NCBI RefSeq assembly: GCF_003086295.3
Contig: NC_092048.1
Span: 66,940,841 to 67,004,840 of the forward strand
Direction of reading: 5' to 3'
Origin: Arachis hypogaea
Lineage: Eukaryota; Streptophyta; Magnoliopsida; Fabales; Fabaceae
Length of the DNA: 64,000 nt
The position numbers and the translations under genes are program-made. The notes below the pieces were generated by a model. It was not told where the DNA came from, did not search any database, and was given only the letters and a program-made list of their open reading frames with translations. This document shows, in pieces, positions 1 through 14,300 of the stretch (position 1 is the stretch's first letter; every line of letters starts with the position of its first letter).

Positions 1-2017
1 CACTATTTTTTTCCCGGTTTTTTCTGTTTTTTTTTACGTTTGCTGACCCTCGTCCTTTAAATGACGCTATCCCAGGAGGACACCTAAAGGCGAGCCGTAA
101 TGGCCTCATCTTCGGCATGCTCTTCCGGTTTTTTTTCCAGTTTTTTTTTACGTTGTGCTGACCCTCGTTCTTTAAATGACTCTGTCCCGAGGAGGACACC
201 TAAAGGCGAGCCGTAATGGCCTCATCTTCGGCAGGTACATTTAATTTTTTTTCGGTTTTTTTTTCCTTTTTTTTTACGTTGTTCTGACCCTCGTTCTCTA
301 CATGACGCTATCCCGAGGAGGACACCTAAAGGCGAGCTGTAATGGCCTCATCTTCGGCTGGCTCTTCCGGTTTTTTTTCCAGTATTTTTTTTTACGTTGT
401 GCTGACCCTCGTTCATTAAATGACGCTATCCCGAGGAGGACACCTAATGGCGAGCCTTAATGGCATCATCTTCGACAAGCGATTCTGGTTTTTTTCCGGT
501 TTTTTTTAAGTTGTTCTGACCCTCGTTCTTTGAATGACGCTAACTCGAGGAGCACACCTAAAGGCAAGCCGTAATGGCCTCATCTTTGGCAGCCTCCTCC
601 GTTTTTTTTTTACGTTGTTCTGACCCTCGTTCTTTAAAAGACGCTATCCCGAGCAGGACAACTAAAGGCGAGCCGTAATGGCCTCATCTTCGGCAGTCTC
701 CTCCATTTTTTTTCCGGTTTTTTTTTTAACGTTGTGCTGACCCTCGTTCTTTAAATGACGCTATCCCGAGGAGGACACCTAAAGGCGAGCCGTAATGGCC
801 TCATCTTCGCAGGCTCCTCCGATTTTTTTTGGTTTTTTTTCGGTTTTTTTTTACGTTGTTCTGACGTCGTTCTTTAAATGACGCTATCCCGAGGAGGACA
901 GCTAAAGGCGAGCCGTAATGGCCTCATCTTCGGCAGGCTCCTCCGATTATCTTTTTCGGTTTTTTTCGTTTTTTTTTACGTTGTGCTCACCCTCGTTCCT
1001 TAAATTGACGCTATCCCGAGGAGGACACCTAAAGGCGAGCCGTAATGGCCTCATCTTGGCAGGTTCCTCCGGTTTTATTTTTCAGTTTTTTTCATTTTTT
1101 TTACATTGTTCTGACCCTCGTTCTTTAAATGACGCTATCCCGAGGAGGACACCTAAAGGCGAGCCGTAATGGCCTCATCTTCGGTAGGTTCCTCCGGTTT
1201 TATTTTTTTGGTTTTTTTCTGTTTTTTTTACCTTGTGCTGACCCTCGTTCTTTAAATGACGCTATCCCGAGGAGGAAACCTAAAGGCGAGCCGTAATGGC
1301 CTCATCTTCGGCAGGCTCTTTCGGTTTTTTTTCCAGTTTTTTCTGTTTTTTTTACTACGTTGTGCTGACCCTCGTTCATTAAATGACGCTATCCCGAGGA
1401 GGACACCTAAAGGCGAGCCGTAATGGCCTCATCTTCGGCAGGCTCCTACGTTTTTTTTTTACGTTGTGCTTACCCTCGTTCTTTACATGACGCTATCCCG
1501 AGGGGATACCTAAAGGAGCGCCGTAATGGCCTCATCTTCAGCAGGCTCCTCTTTTTTTTTCCGATTTTTTCCGTTTTTTTTTCTTACGTTTTGCTGACCC
1601 TCGTTCTTTAAGTGATGCTATCCCGAGGAGGACACCTAAAGGCGAGCCTTAAGGGCCTCATCTTCGGCAAGCTCCTCCGGTTTTTTTCTGGATTTTTTTA
1701 CGTTGTTTAGACCCTCGTTCTTTGAATGATGCTAACTCGAGGAGGACATCTAAAGGCGAGACGTAATGACCTCATCTTCGGCAGCCTCCTCCGTTTTTTT
1801 TTTTACGTTGTGCTAACCCTCGTTCTTTAAATGACACTATCCTGAGGAGGACACCTAAAGGCGAGCCGTAATCGACTCATCTTCAACAGGCTCCTCCATT
1901 TATTTTCTGGTTTTTTCCTTTTTTTTTTATACGTTATGCTGACCCTCGTTCTTTAAATGACGCTATCCCGAGGAGGATACCTTAAGGCGAGCCGTAATGA
2001 CCTCATCTTCAGCAGGC

Positions 2018-5000
2018 TCCACTATTTTTTTCCCGGTTTTTTCTGTTTTTTTTTTTTTACGTTATGCTGACCCTCGTTCTTTAAATGATGCTATCCCAAG
2101 CAGGACACCTAAAGGCGAGCCGTAATGGCCTCATCTTCGGCATGCTCTTCCGGTTTTTTTTCCAGTTTTTTTTTACGTTGTGCTGACCCTCGTTCTTTAA
2201 ATGACCCTGTCCCGAGGAGGACACCTAAAGGCGAGCCGTAATGGCCTCATCTTCGGCAGGTTCATTCAATTTTTTTTCGGTTTTCTTTTTTCCTTTTTTT
2301 TACGTTGTTCTGACCCTCGTTCTCTACATGACGCTATCCCGAGGAGGACACCTAAAGGCGAGCTCTAATGGCCTCATCTTCGGCTGGCTCTTCCGGTTTT
2401 TTTTCCAGTATTTTTTTTTACGTTGTGCTGACCCTCGTTCATTAAATGACGCTATCCCGAGGAGGACACCTAATGGCGAGCCTTAATGGCATCATCTTCG
2501 ACAAGCGATTCTGGTTTTTTTCCGGTTTTTTTTAAGTTGTTCTGACCCTCGTTCTTTGAATGACGCTAACTCGAGGAGCACACCTAAAGGCAAGCCGTAA
2601 TGGCCTCATCTTTGGCAGCCTCCTCCGTTTTTTTTTTACGTTGTTCTGACCCTCGTTCTTTAAAAGACGCTATCCCGAGCAGGACAACTAAAGGCGAGCC
2701 TGAATGGCCTCATCTTCGGTAGTCTCCTCCATTTTTTTTCCGGGTTTTTTTTTTAACGTTGTGCTGACCCTCGTTCTTTAAATGACGCTATTCCGAGGAG
2801 GACACCTAAAGGCGAGCCGTAATGGCCTCATCTTCGGCAGGCTCCTCCGGTTTTTTTTCCGGTTTTTCCATTTATTTTACTACGTTGTGCTTACCCTTGT
2901 TCATTAAATGACGTTATCCCGAGGAGGACACTTAAAGGCGAGCCGTAATGGCCTCATCTTCGGCAGGCTCCTCCGATTCTTTTTTTTTTTTTACGTTGTG
3001 CTGACCCTCGTTCTTTACATGACGCTATCCCGAGGGGATACCTAAAGGAGAGCCGTAATGGCCTCATCTTCAGCAGGCTCCTCTTTTTTTCCTATTTTTT
3101 CTGTTTTTTTTTTCTTATGTTTTGCTGACCCTCGTTCTTTAAGTGATGCTATCCTGAGGAGGACTCCTAAAGGCGAGCCTTAATGGCCTCATCTTCGGCA
3201 GGCTCCTCCCGGTTTTTTTTTTACGTTGTGCTGACCCTCGTTCTTTAAATGACGCTATCCCGAGGAGGACACCTAAAGGCGAGCCGTAATGGCCTCATCT
3301 TCGTAGGCTCCTCCGGTTTTTTTTTTTTTGTTTTTTTTTACGTTGTGCTTGCCCTCGTTCTTTAAATGACGCTATCCCGAGGAGGACACCTAAAGGTGAG
3401 CCGTAATGGCCTCATCTTCGGCAGGTTCCTCCGGTTTTATTTTTTCGGTTTTTTTCTGTTTTGTTTTTTACGTTGTGCTGACCCTCGTTCTTTAAATGAC
3501 GCTATCCCGAGGAGGAAGCCGAAAGGCGAGCCGTAATGGCCTCATCTTCGGCAGGCTCTTCCGGTTTTTTTTTCCAGTTTTTTTTACGTTGTGCTGACCC
3601 TCGTTCTTTAAATGACGCTATCCCGAGGAGGAAACCTAAAGGCGAGCCGTAATGGCCTCATCTTCGGCAAGATCCTCCGGTTTATTTCCAGTTTTTTTAC
3701 GTTGTTTTGACCCTCGTTCTTTAAATGACGCTATCCCGAGGAGGACACCTAAAGGCGAGCCGTAATGGCCTCATCTTCGGCAAGCTCATCCGTTTTTTTT
3801 TGTTTTTTTTTTCTGGTTTTTTCTTTAACGTTGTTCTGACCCTCGTTCTTTAAATGACGCTATCCCGATGAGGACACCTAAAGGCGAGCCGTAATGGCCT
3901 CATCTTCGGCAGCGTCCTCCGGTTTTTTTTTACGTTGTTCTGACCCTCGTTCTTTAAATGACGCTATCCCGAGGAGGACACCTAAAGGCGGGCCGTAATG
4001 GCCTCATCTTTGGCAGGCTTCTCCGTTTTTTTTTACGTCGTGCTGACCCTCGTTCTTTACATGACGCTATCCCGAGGGGGATAACTAAAGGAGAGCCGTA
4101 ATGGCCTCATCTTCAGCGGGCTTGTCTTTTTTTTTTCCGATTTTTTCCAATTTTTTTACGTTTTACTGACTCTCGTTCTTTAAGTGATGCTATCCCAAGC
4201 AGGACACCTAAAGGCGAGCCGTAATGGCCTCATCTTCGGCATGCTCTTCCGGTTTTTTTTCCAGTTTTTTTTTACGTTGTGCTGACCCTCGTTCTTTAAA
4301 TGACCCTGTCCTGAGGAGGACACCTAAAGGCGAGCCGTAATGGCCTCATCTTCGGCAGGTTCATTCAATTTTTTTTCGGTTTTTTTTTTCCTTTTTTTTT
4401 ACGTTGTTCTGACCCTCGTTCTCTACATGACGCTATCCCGAGGAGGACACCTAAAGGCGAGCTCTAATGGCCTCATCTTCGGCTGGCTCTTCCGGTTTTT
4501 TTTCCAGTATTTTTTTTTACGTTGTGCTGACCCTCGTTCATTAAATGACGCTATCCCGAGGAGGACACCTAATGGCGAGCCTTAATGGCATCATCTTCGA
4601 CAAGCGATTCTGGTTTTTTTCCGGTTTTTTTTAAGTTGTTCTGACCCTCGTTCTTTGAATGACGCTAACTCGAGGAGCACACCTAAAGGCAAGCCGTAAT
4701 GGCCTCATCTTCGGCAGGTTCCTCCGGTTTTATTTTTTCGGTTTTTTTCTGTTTTGTTTTTTACGTTGTGCTGACCCTCGTTCTTTAAATGACGCTATCC
4801 CGAGGAGGAAGCCGAAAGGCGAGCCGTAATGGCCTCATCTTCGGCAGGCTCTTCCGGTTTTTTTTTTCCAGTTTTTTTTACGTTGTGCTGACCCTCGTTC
4901 TTTAAATGACGCTATCCCGAGGAGGAAACCTAAAGGCGAGCCGTAATGGCCTCATCTTCGGCAAGATCCTCCGGTTTTTTTTCCAGTTTTTTTACGTTGT

Positions 5001-8000
5001 TTGACCCTCGTTCTTTAAATGACGCTATCCCGAGGAGGACACCTAAAGGCGAGCCGTAATGGCCTCATCTTCGGCAAGCTCATCCGTTTTTTTTTGTTTT
5101 TTTTTTCTGGTTTTTTCTTTAACGTTGTTCTGACCCTCGTTCTTTAAATGACGCTATCCCGATGAGGACACCTAAAGGCGAGCCGTAATGGCCTCATCTT
5201 CGGCAGCGTCCTCCGGTTTTTTTTTACGTTGTTCTGACCCTCGTTCTTTAAATGACGCTATCCCGAGGAGGACACCTAAAGGCGAGCCGTAATGGCCTCA
5301 TCTTTGGCAGGCTTCTCCGTTTTTTTTTTACGTCGTGCTGACCCTCGTTCTTTACATGACGCTATCCCGAGGGGATAACTAAAGGAGAGCCGTAATGGCC
5401 TCATCTTCAGCGGGCTTGTCTTTTTTTTTCCGATTTTTTCCAATTTTTTTACGTTTTACTGACTCTCGTTCTTTAAGTGATGCTATCCCGAGGAGGACAC
5501 CTAAAGGCGAGCCTTAATGGCCTCATCTACGGCAGGCTCCTCCCGTTTTTTTTTTTTTACGTTGTGCTGAACCTCGTTCTTTAAATGACGCTATCCCGAG
5601 GAGGACACCTAAAGTAGAGCTGTAATAGCCTCATCTTCGACAGGCTCCTTCGGTTTTTGTTTCGGTTTTTTTTTATGTTGTGCTTGCCCTCGTTCTTTAA
5701 ATGACGCTATCCCGAGGAGGACACCTAAAGGCGAGCCGTAATGGCCTCATCTTCGGTAGGTTCCTCCGGTTTTATTTTTTTGGTTTTTTTCTGTTTTTTT
5801 TTACTACGTTGTGCTGACCTCGTTCATTAAATGACGCTATCCCGAGGAGGACATCTAAAGGCGAGACGTAATGGCCTCATCTTCGGCAGCCTCCTCCGTT
5901 TTTTTTTTTACGTTGTGCTAACCCTCGTTCTTTAAATGACACTATCCTGAGGAGGACACCTAAAGGCGAGCCGTAATCGACTCATCTTCAACAGGCTCCT
6001 CCATTTATTTTCTGGTTTTTTCCTTTTTTTTTATACGTTATGCTGACCCTCGTTCTTTAAATGACGCTATCCCGAGGAGGATACCTTAAGGCGAGCCGTA
6101 ATGACCTCATCTTCAGCAGGCTCCACTATTTTTTTCCCGGTTTTTTCTGTTTTTTTTTTTTACGTTATGCTGACCCTCGTTCTTTAAATGATGCTATCCC
6201 AAGCAGGACACCTAAAGGCGAGCCGTAATGGCCTCATCTTCGGCATGCTCTTCCGGTTTTTTTTCCAGTTTTTTTTTACGTTGTGCTGACCCTCGTTCTT
6301 TAAATGACCCTGTCCCGAGGAGGACACCTAAAGGCGAGCCGTAATGGCCTCATCTTCGGCAGGTTCATTCAATTTTTTTCGGTTTTCTTTTTTCCTTTTT
6401 TTTTACGTTGTTCTGACCCTCGTTCTCTACATGACGCTATCCCGAGGAGGACACCTAAAGGCGAGCTCTAATGGCCTCATCTTCGGCTGGCTCTTCCGGT
6501 TTTTTTTCCAGTATTTTTTTTTACGTTGTGCTGACCCTCGTTCATTAAATGACGCTATCCCGAGGAGGACACCTAATGGCGAGCCTTAATGGCATCATCT
6601 TCGACAAGCGATTCTGGTTTTTTTCCGGTTTTTTTTAAGTTGTTCTGACCCTCGTTCTTTGAATGACGCTAACTCGAGGAGCACACCTAAAGGCAAGCCG
6701 TAATGGCCTCATCTTTGGCAGCCTCCTCCGTTTTTTTTTTACGTTGTTCTGACCCTCGTTCTTTAAAAGACGCTATCCGAGCAGGACAACTAAAGGCGAG
6801 ACTGAATGGCCTCATCTTCGGCAGTCTCCTCCATTTTTTTTCCGGGTTTTTTTTTTAACGTTGTGCTGACCCTCGTTCTTTAAATGACGCTATTCCGAGG
6901 AGGACACCTAAAGGCGAGCCGTAATGGCCTCATCTTCGGCAGGCTCCTCCGGTTTTTTTTCCGGTTTTTCCATTTATTTTACTACGTTGTGCTTACCCTT
7001 GTTCATTAAATGACGCTATCCCGAGGAGGACACCTAAAGGCGAGCCGTAATGGCCTCATCTTCGGCAGGCTCCTCCGATTCTTTTTTTTTTTTACGTTGT
7101 GCTGACCCTCGTTCTTTACATGACGCTATCCCGAGGGGGATACCTAAAGGAGAGCCGTAATGGCCTCATCTTCGGCAGGTTCCTCCGGTTTTATTTTTTC
7201 GGTTTTTTTCTGTTTTGTTTTTTACGTTGTGCTGACCCTCGTTCTTTAAATGACGCTATCCCGAGGAGGAAGCCGAAAGGCGAGCCGTAATGGCCTCATC
7301 TTCGGCAGGCTCTTCCGGTTTTTTTTTCCAGTTTTTTTTACGTTGTGCTGACCCTCGTTCTTTAAATGACGCTATCCCGAGGAGGAAACCTAAAGGCGAG
7401 CCGTAATGGCCTCATCTTCGGCAAGATCCTCCGGTTTTTTTTCCAGTTTTTTTACGTTGTTTTGACCCTCGTTCTTTAAATGACGCTATCCCGAGGAGGA
7501 CACCTAAAGGCGAGCCGTAATGGCCTCATCTTCGGCAAGCTCATCCGTTTTTTTTTGTTTTTTTTTCTGGTTTTTCTTTAACGTTGTTCTGACCCTCGTT
7601 CTTTAAATGACGCTATCCCGATGAGGACACCTAAAGGCGAGCCGTAATGGCCTCATCTTCGGCAGCGTCCTCCGGTTTTTTTTACGTTGTTCTGACCCTC
7701 GTTCTTTAAATGACGCTATCCCGAGGAGGACACCTAAAGGCGAGCCGTAATGGCCTCATCTTTGGCAGGCTTCTCCGTTTTTTTTACGTCGTGCTGACCC
7801 TCGTTCTTTACATGACGCTATCCCGAGGGGGATAACTAAAGGAGAGCCGTAATGGCCTCATCTTCAGCGGGCTTGTCTTTTTTTTTTCCGATTTTTTCCA
7901 ATTTTTTTACGTTTTACTGACACTCGTTCTTTAAGTGATGCTATCCCGAGGAGGACACCTAAAGGCGAGCCTTAATGGCCTCATCTACGGCAGGCTCCTC

Positions 8001-9420
8001 CGTTTTTTTTTTTTTTACGTTGTGCTGAACCTCGTTCTTTAAATGACGCTATCCCGAGGAGGACACCTAAAGTAGAGCTGTAATAGCCTCATCTTCGACA
8101 GGCTCCTTCGGTTTTTGTTTCGGTTTTTTTTTTATGTTGTGCTTGCCCTCGTTCTTTAAATGACGCTATCCCGAGGAGGACACCTAAAGGCGAGCCGTAA
8201 TGGCCTCATCTTCGGTAGGTTCCTCCGGTTTTATTTTTTTGGTTTTTTTCTGTTTTTTTTACTACGTTGTGCTGACCCTCGTTCATTAAATGACGCTATC
8301 CCGAGGAGGACACCTAAAGGCGAGCCGTAATGGCCTCATCTTCGGCAGGCTCCTACGTTTTTTTTTTTACGTTGTGCTTACCCTCGTTCTTTACATGACG
8401 CTATCCCGAGGGGGATACCTAAAGGAGCGCCGTAATGGCCTCATCTTCAGCAGGATCCTCTTTTTTTTCCGATTTTTTCCGTTTTTTTTTCTTACGTTTT
8501 GTTGACCCTCGTTCTTTAAGTGATGTTATCCCGAGGAGGACACCTAAAGGCGAGCTTAAGGGCCTCATCTTCGGCAAGCTCCTCCTGTTTTTTTCTGGTT
8601 TTTTTTACGTTGTTTAGACCCTCGTTCTTTGAATGATGCTAACTCGAGGAGGACATCTAAAGGCGAGACGTAATGGCCTCATCTTCGCAGCCTCCTCCGT
8701 TTTTTTTTACGTTGTGCTGACCCTCGTTCTTTAAATGACACTATCCTGAGGAGGACACCTAAAGGCGAGCCGTAATCGACTCATCTTCAACAGGCTCCTC
8801 CATTTATTTTCTGGTTTTTTCCTTTTTTTTTATACGTTATGCTGACCCTCGTTCTTTAAATGACGCTATCCCGAGGAGGATACCTTAAGGCGAGCCGTAA
8901 TGACCTCATCTTCAGCAGGCTCCACTATTTTTTTCCCGGTTTTTTCTGTTTTTTTTTTACGTTATGCTGACCCTCGTTCTTTAAATGACGCTATCCCAAG
9001 GAGGACACCTAAAGGCGAGCCGTAATGGCCTCATCTTCGCATGCTCTTCCGGTTTTTTTTCCAGTTTTTTTTTACGTTGTGCTGACCCTCGTTCTTTAAA
9101 TGACCCTGTCCCGAGGAGGACACCTAAAGGCGAGCCGTAATGGCCTCATCTTCGGCAGGTTCATTCAATTTTTTTTTTCGGTTTTCTTTTTTCCTTTTTT
9201 TTTACGTTGTTCTGACCCTCGTTCTCTACATGACGCTATCCCGAGGAGGACACCTAAAGGCGAGCTGTAATGGCCTCATCTTCGGCTGGCTCTTCCGGTT
9301 TTTTTTCCAGTATTTTTTTTTACGTTGTGCTGACCCTCGTTCATTAAATGACGCTATCCCGAGGAGGACACCTAATGGCGAGCCTTAATGGCATCATCTT
9401 CGACAAGCGATTCTGGTTTT
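2018..9420 (+). repeat. Higher-order repeat block, spacing about 2.0-2.8 kb
   Basis: An ordered series of monomer variants (CCACTATTTT tail, then CATGCTCTTCC, then GGTTCATTCAA, then GGCTGGCTCTTCC, then GACAAGCGATTCTGG, then TTTGAATGACGCTAACTCG) recurs with its GGTTCATTCAA member at about 2257, 4356, 6360 and 9156. A diverged copy lies at about 217 and later ones at about 14758 and 25735. A second ordered series beginning near 3420 recurs near 4705, 7165 and 12190. The blocks are joined in different combinations, so the spacing varies and the higher-order structure is a mosaic. Boundaries are approximate and read by eye. Confidence 0.8.
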
Positions 9421-12400
9421 TCTCCGTTTTTTTTAAGTTGTTCTGACCCTCGTTCTTTGAAAGACACTAACTCGAGGAGCACACCTAAAGGCAAGCCGTA
9501 ATGGCCTCATCTTTGGCAGCCTCCTCCGTTTTTTTTTTACGTTGTTCTGACCCTCGTTCTTTAAAAGGCGCTATCCCGAGCAGGACAACTAAAGGCGAGC
9601 CGTAATGGCCTCATCTTCGGCAGTCTCCTCCATTTTTTTTTCCGGGTTTTTTTTTTAACGTTGTGCTGACCCTCGTTCTTTAAATGACGCTATCCCGAGG
9701 AGGACACCTAAAGGCGAGCCGTAATGGCCTCATCTTCGGCAGGCTCCTCCCGATTTTTTTCGGTTTTTTTCCGGTTTTTTTTTACGTTGTTCTGAACGTC
9801 GTTCTTTAAATGACGCTATCCCGAGGAGGACAGCTAAAGGCGAGCCGTAATGGCCTCATCTTCGGCAGGCTCCTCCGATTATCTTTTTTCGGTTTTTTTC
9901 GTTTTTTTTTTACGTTGTGCTCACCCTCGTTCCTTAAATTGACGCTATCCCGAGGAGGACACCTAAAGGCGAGCCGTAATGGCCTCATCTTTGGCAGGTT
10001 CCTCCGGTTTTATTTTTTCAGTTTTTTTCATTTTTTTACGTTGTTCTGACCCTCGTTCTTTAAATGACGCTATCCCGAGGAGGACACCTAAAGGCGAGCT
10101 GTAATGGCCTCATCTTCGGCTGGCTCCTCCGTTTTTTTTTCAGGGTTTTTTTTTTAACGTTGTGCTGACCCTCGTTCTTTAAAGGATGCTATCCTGAGGA
10201 GGACACCTAAAGGCGAGCCTTAATGGCCTCATCTTCGGCAGCCTCCTCCGTTTTTTTTACGTTGTTCTGACCCTAGTTCTTTAAAAGATGCTATCCCGAG
10301 GAGGACAACTAAATGCGAGCCGTAATGGCCTCATCTTCGGAAGTCTCATCCATTTTTTTTCCGGGTTTTTTTTTTTAACGTTGTGCTGACCCTCGTTCTT
10401 TAAATGACGCTATCCTGAGGAGGACACCTAAAGGTGAGCCGTAATCGCCTCATCTTCAGCAGGCTCCTCCATTTTTTTTCCAGTTTTTTCCTTTTTTTAT
10501 ACGTTATGCTGACCCTCGTTCTTTAAATGACGCTATCCCGAGGAGGATACCTTAAGGCGAGCTGTAATGGGCTCATCTTCAGCAGGCTCCTCTATTTTTT
10601 TTTTACGTTGTGCTTGCCCTCGTTCTTTAAATGACGCTATCCCGAGGAGGACACCTAAAGGCGAGCCGTAATGGCCTCATCTTCGGCAGGTTCCTCCGGT
10701 TTTATTTTTTTGGTTTTTTTCTGTTTTTTTTTTACCTTGTGCTGACCCTCGTTCTTTAAATGACGCTATCCCGAGGAGGAAACCTAAAGGCGAGCCGTAA
10801 TGGCCTCATCTTCGGCAGGCTCTTTCGGTTTTTTTTTCCAGTTTTTTTTACGTTGTGCTGACCCTCGTTCTTTAAATGACGCTATCCCGAAGGGGACACC
10901 TAAAGGCGAGACGTAATGGCCTCATCTTCGGAAAGCTCCTCCGGTTTTTTTTCCAGTTTTTTTTACGTTGTTCTGAACCTCGTTCTTTGAATGACGCTAA
11001 CTCGAGGAGGACACCTAAAGGCGAGCTGTAATGGCCTTATCTTCGGCAGCCTCCTCCGGTTTTTTTTTTTACGTTGTTCTGACCCTCGTTCTTTAAATGA
11101 TGCTATCCCGAGGAGAACACCTAAAGGCGAGCCGTAATGGCCTCATCTTCGGCAGGCTCTTCCGGTTTTTTTTCCAGTTTTTTTTTACGTTGTGCTGACC
11201 CTCGTTCTTTAAATGACGCTATCCCGAGGAGGACACCTAAAGGCGAGCCGTAATGGCCTCATCTTCGCAAGCTCCTCCGATTTTTTTCCAGTTTTTTTTA
11301 CGTTGTTCTGACCCTCATTCTTTAAATGACGCTATCCGAGGAGGACCCTAAAGGCGAGCCGTAATGGCCTCATCTTCGGCAGGCTCATCCGGTTTTTTTT
11401 TGTTTTTTTTTTCTGGTTTTTTCTTAAACGTTGTTCTGACCCTTGTTCTTTAAATGACGCTATCCCGAGGAGGACAGCTAAAGGCGAGCCGTAATGGCCT
11501 CAACTTCGGCAGCCTCCTCCGTTTTTTTTTTTTACGTTGTTCTGACCCTCGTTCTTTAAATGATGCTATCCCGAGGAGAACACCTAAAGGCGAGCCGTAA
11601 TCGCCTCATCTTCAGCGGGCTCCTCCGGTTTTTTTTCCGGTTTTTCCATTTATTTTACTACGTTGTGCTTACCCTTGTTCATTAAATGACGCTATCCCGA
11701 GGAGGACACCTAAATGCGAGCCGTAATGGCCTCATCTTCGGCAGGCTCCTCCGATTCTTTTTTTTTTAACGTTGTGCTGACCCTCGTTCTTTACATGACG
11801 CTATCCCGAGGGGGATACCTAAAAGAGAGCCGTAATGGCCTCATCTTCAGCAGGCTCCTCTTTTTTCCTATTTTTTCTGTTTTTTTTTCTTATGTTTTGC
11901 TGACCCTCGTTCTTTAAGTGATGCTATCCTGAGGAGGACTCCTAAAGGCGAGCCTTAATGGCCTCATCTTCGGCAGGCTCCTCCCGGTTTTTTTTTTTAC
12001 GTTGTGCTGACCCTCGTTCTTTAAATGACGCTATCCCGAGGAGGACACCTAAAGGCGAGCCGTAATGAACTCATCTTCGTAGGCTCCTCCGGTTTTTTTT
12101 TTTTTTTGTTTTTTTTACGTTGTGCTTGCCCTCGTTCTTTAAATGACGCTATCCCGAGGAGGACACCTAAAGGTGAGCCGTAATGGCCTCATCTTCGGCA
12201 GGTTCCTCCGGTTTTATTTTTTCGGTTTTTTTCTGTTTTGTTTTTTACGTTGTGCTGACCCTCGTTCTTTAAATGACGCTATCCCGAGGAGGAAGCCGAA
12301 AGGCGAGCCGTAATGGCCTCATCTTCGGCAGGCTCTTCCGGTTTTTTTTTTCCAGTTTTTTTTACGTTGTGCTGACCCTCGTTCTTTAAATGACGCTATC

Positions 12401-13370
12401 CGAGGAGGAACCTAAAGGCGAGCCGTAATGGCCTCATCTTCGGCAAGCTCCTCCGGTTTTTTTCCAGTTTTTTTACGTTGTTTTGACCCTCGTTCTTTAA
12501 ATGACGCTATCCCGAGGAGGACACCTAAAGGCGAGCCGTAATGGCCTCATCTTCGGCAGGCACATCCGTTTTTTTTTGTTTTTTTTTCTGGTTTTTTCTT
12601 TAACGTTGTTCTGACCCTCGTTCTTTAAATGACGCTATCCCGATGAGGACACCTAAAGGCGAGCCGTAATGGCCTCATCTTCGGCAGCGTCCTCCGGTTT
12701 TTTTTACGTTGTTCTGACCCTCGTTCTTTAAATGACGCTATCCCGAGGAGGACACCTAAAGGCGAGCCGTAATGGCCTCATCTTTGGCAGGCTTCTCCGT
12801 TTTTTTTTTACGTTGTGCTGACCCTCGTTCTTTACATGACGCTATCCCGAGGGGGATAACTAAAGGAGAGCCGTAATGGCCTCATCTTCAGCGGGCATGT
12901 CTTTTTTTTTCCAATTTTTTCCAATTTTTTTACGTTTTACTGACTCTCGTTCTTTAAGTGATGCTATCCCGAGGAGGACACCTAAAGGCGAGCCTTAATG
13001 GCCTCATCTACGGCAGGCTCCTCCCGTTTTTTTTTTTTTTACGTTGTGCTGAACCTCGTTCTTTAAATGACGCTATCCCGAGGAGGACACCTAAAGTAGA
13101 GCTGTAATAGCCTCATCTTCGACAGGCTCCTTCGGTTTTTGTTTCGGTTTTTTTTTATGTTGTGCTTGCCCTCGTTCTTTAAATGACGCTATCCCGAGGA
13201 GGACACCTAAAGGCGAGCCGTAATGGCCTCATCTTCGGCAGGTTCCTCCGGTTTTATTTTTTTGGTTTTTTTCTGCTTTTTTTAACTTGTGCTGACCCTC
13301 GTTCTTTAAATGACGCTATCCCGAGGAGGAAACCTAAAGGCGAGCCGTAATGGCCTCATCTTCGGCAGGC

Positions 13371-14300
13371 TCTTTCGGTTTTTTTCCAGTTTTTTCTGTT
13401 TTTTTTACTACGTTGTGCTGACCCTCGTTCATTAAATGACGCTATCCCGAGGAGGACACCTAAAGGCGAGCCGTAATGGCCTCATCTTCGGCAGGCTCCT
13501 ACGTTTTTTTTTTTTACGTTGTGCTTACCCTCGTTCTTTACATGACGCTATCCCGAGGGGGATACCTAAAGGAGCGCCGTAATGGCCTCATCTTCAGCAG
13601 GGTCCTCTTTTTTTTTCCGATTTTTTCCGTTTTTTTTCTTACGTTTTGCTGACCCTCGTTCTTTAAGTGATGCTATCCCGAGGAGGACACCTAAAGGCGA
13701 GCCTTAAGGGCCTCATCTTCGGCAAGCTCCTCCGGTTTTTTTCTGGTTTTTTTTACGTTGTTTAGACCCTCGTTCTTTGAATGATGCTAACTCGAGGAGG
13801 ACATCTAAAGGCGAGACGTAATGGCCTCATCTTCGGCAACCTCCTCCGTTTTTTTTACTACGTTGTGCTGACCCTCGTTCATTAAATGACGCTATCCCGA
13901 GGAGGACACCTAAAGGCGAGCCGTAATGGCCTCATCTTCGGCAGGCTCCTACGTTTTTTTTTTACGTTGTGCTTACCCTCGTTCTTTACATGACGCTATC
14001 CCGAGGGGGATACCTAAAGGAGCGCCGTAATGGCCTCATCTTCAGCAGGGTCCTCTTTTTTTTCCGATTTTTTCCGTTTTTTTTCTTACGTTTTGCTGAC
14101 CCTCGTTCTTTAAGTGATGCTATCCCGAGGAGGACACCTAAAGGCGAGCCTTAAGGGCCTCATCTTCGGCAAGCTCCTCCGGTTTTTTTCTGGTTTTTTT
14201 TACGTTGTTTAGACCCTCGTTCTTTGAATGATGCTAACTCGAGGAGGACATCTAAAGGCGAGACGTAATGGCCTCATCTTCGGCAGCCTCCTCCGTTTTT
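13371..14300 (+). repeat. Local four-monomer tandem duplication (about 449 bp)
   Basis: The run of variants that starts with the ACTACGTTGTGCTGACC junction and the GTTCATTAAATGACG variant at about 13407 repeats at about 13856. Each time the CTCCTACG variant and then the GATACCTAAAGGAGCGCC variant follow. The period is about 449 bp, or four monomers. A shorter, eroded counterpart with a period near 438 bp is visible at about 24512 and 24950, as expected from the 10.96-kb duplication. Confidence 0.7.

Noticed and set aside
1..2000. Regularly spaced repeats considered as a CRISPR array
   Set aside because: Repeat units are about 95 bp, the spacers are T-rich and not unique, there are no cas genes, and the context is eukaryotic.
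918..10049. Many open frames of 60-95 codons beginning MASSSAG or MTLSRGG in the satellite
   Set aside because: They are periodic translations of the monomer core plus T tracts (poly-Phe), occur in several frames and on both strands, break at random indels, and show no codon-level conservation.
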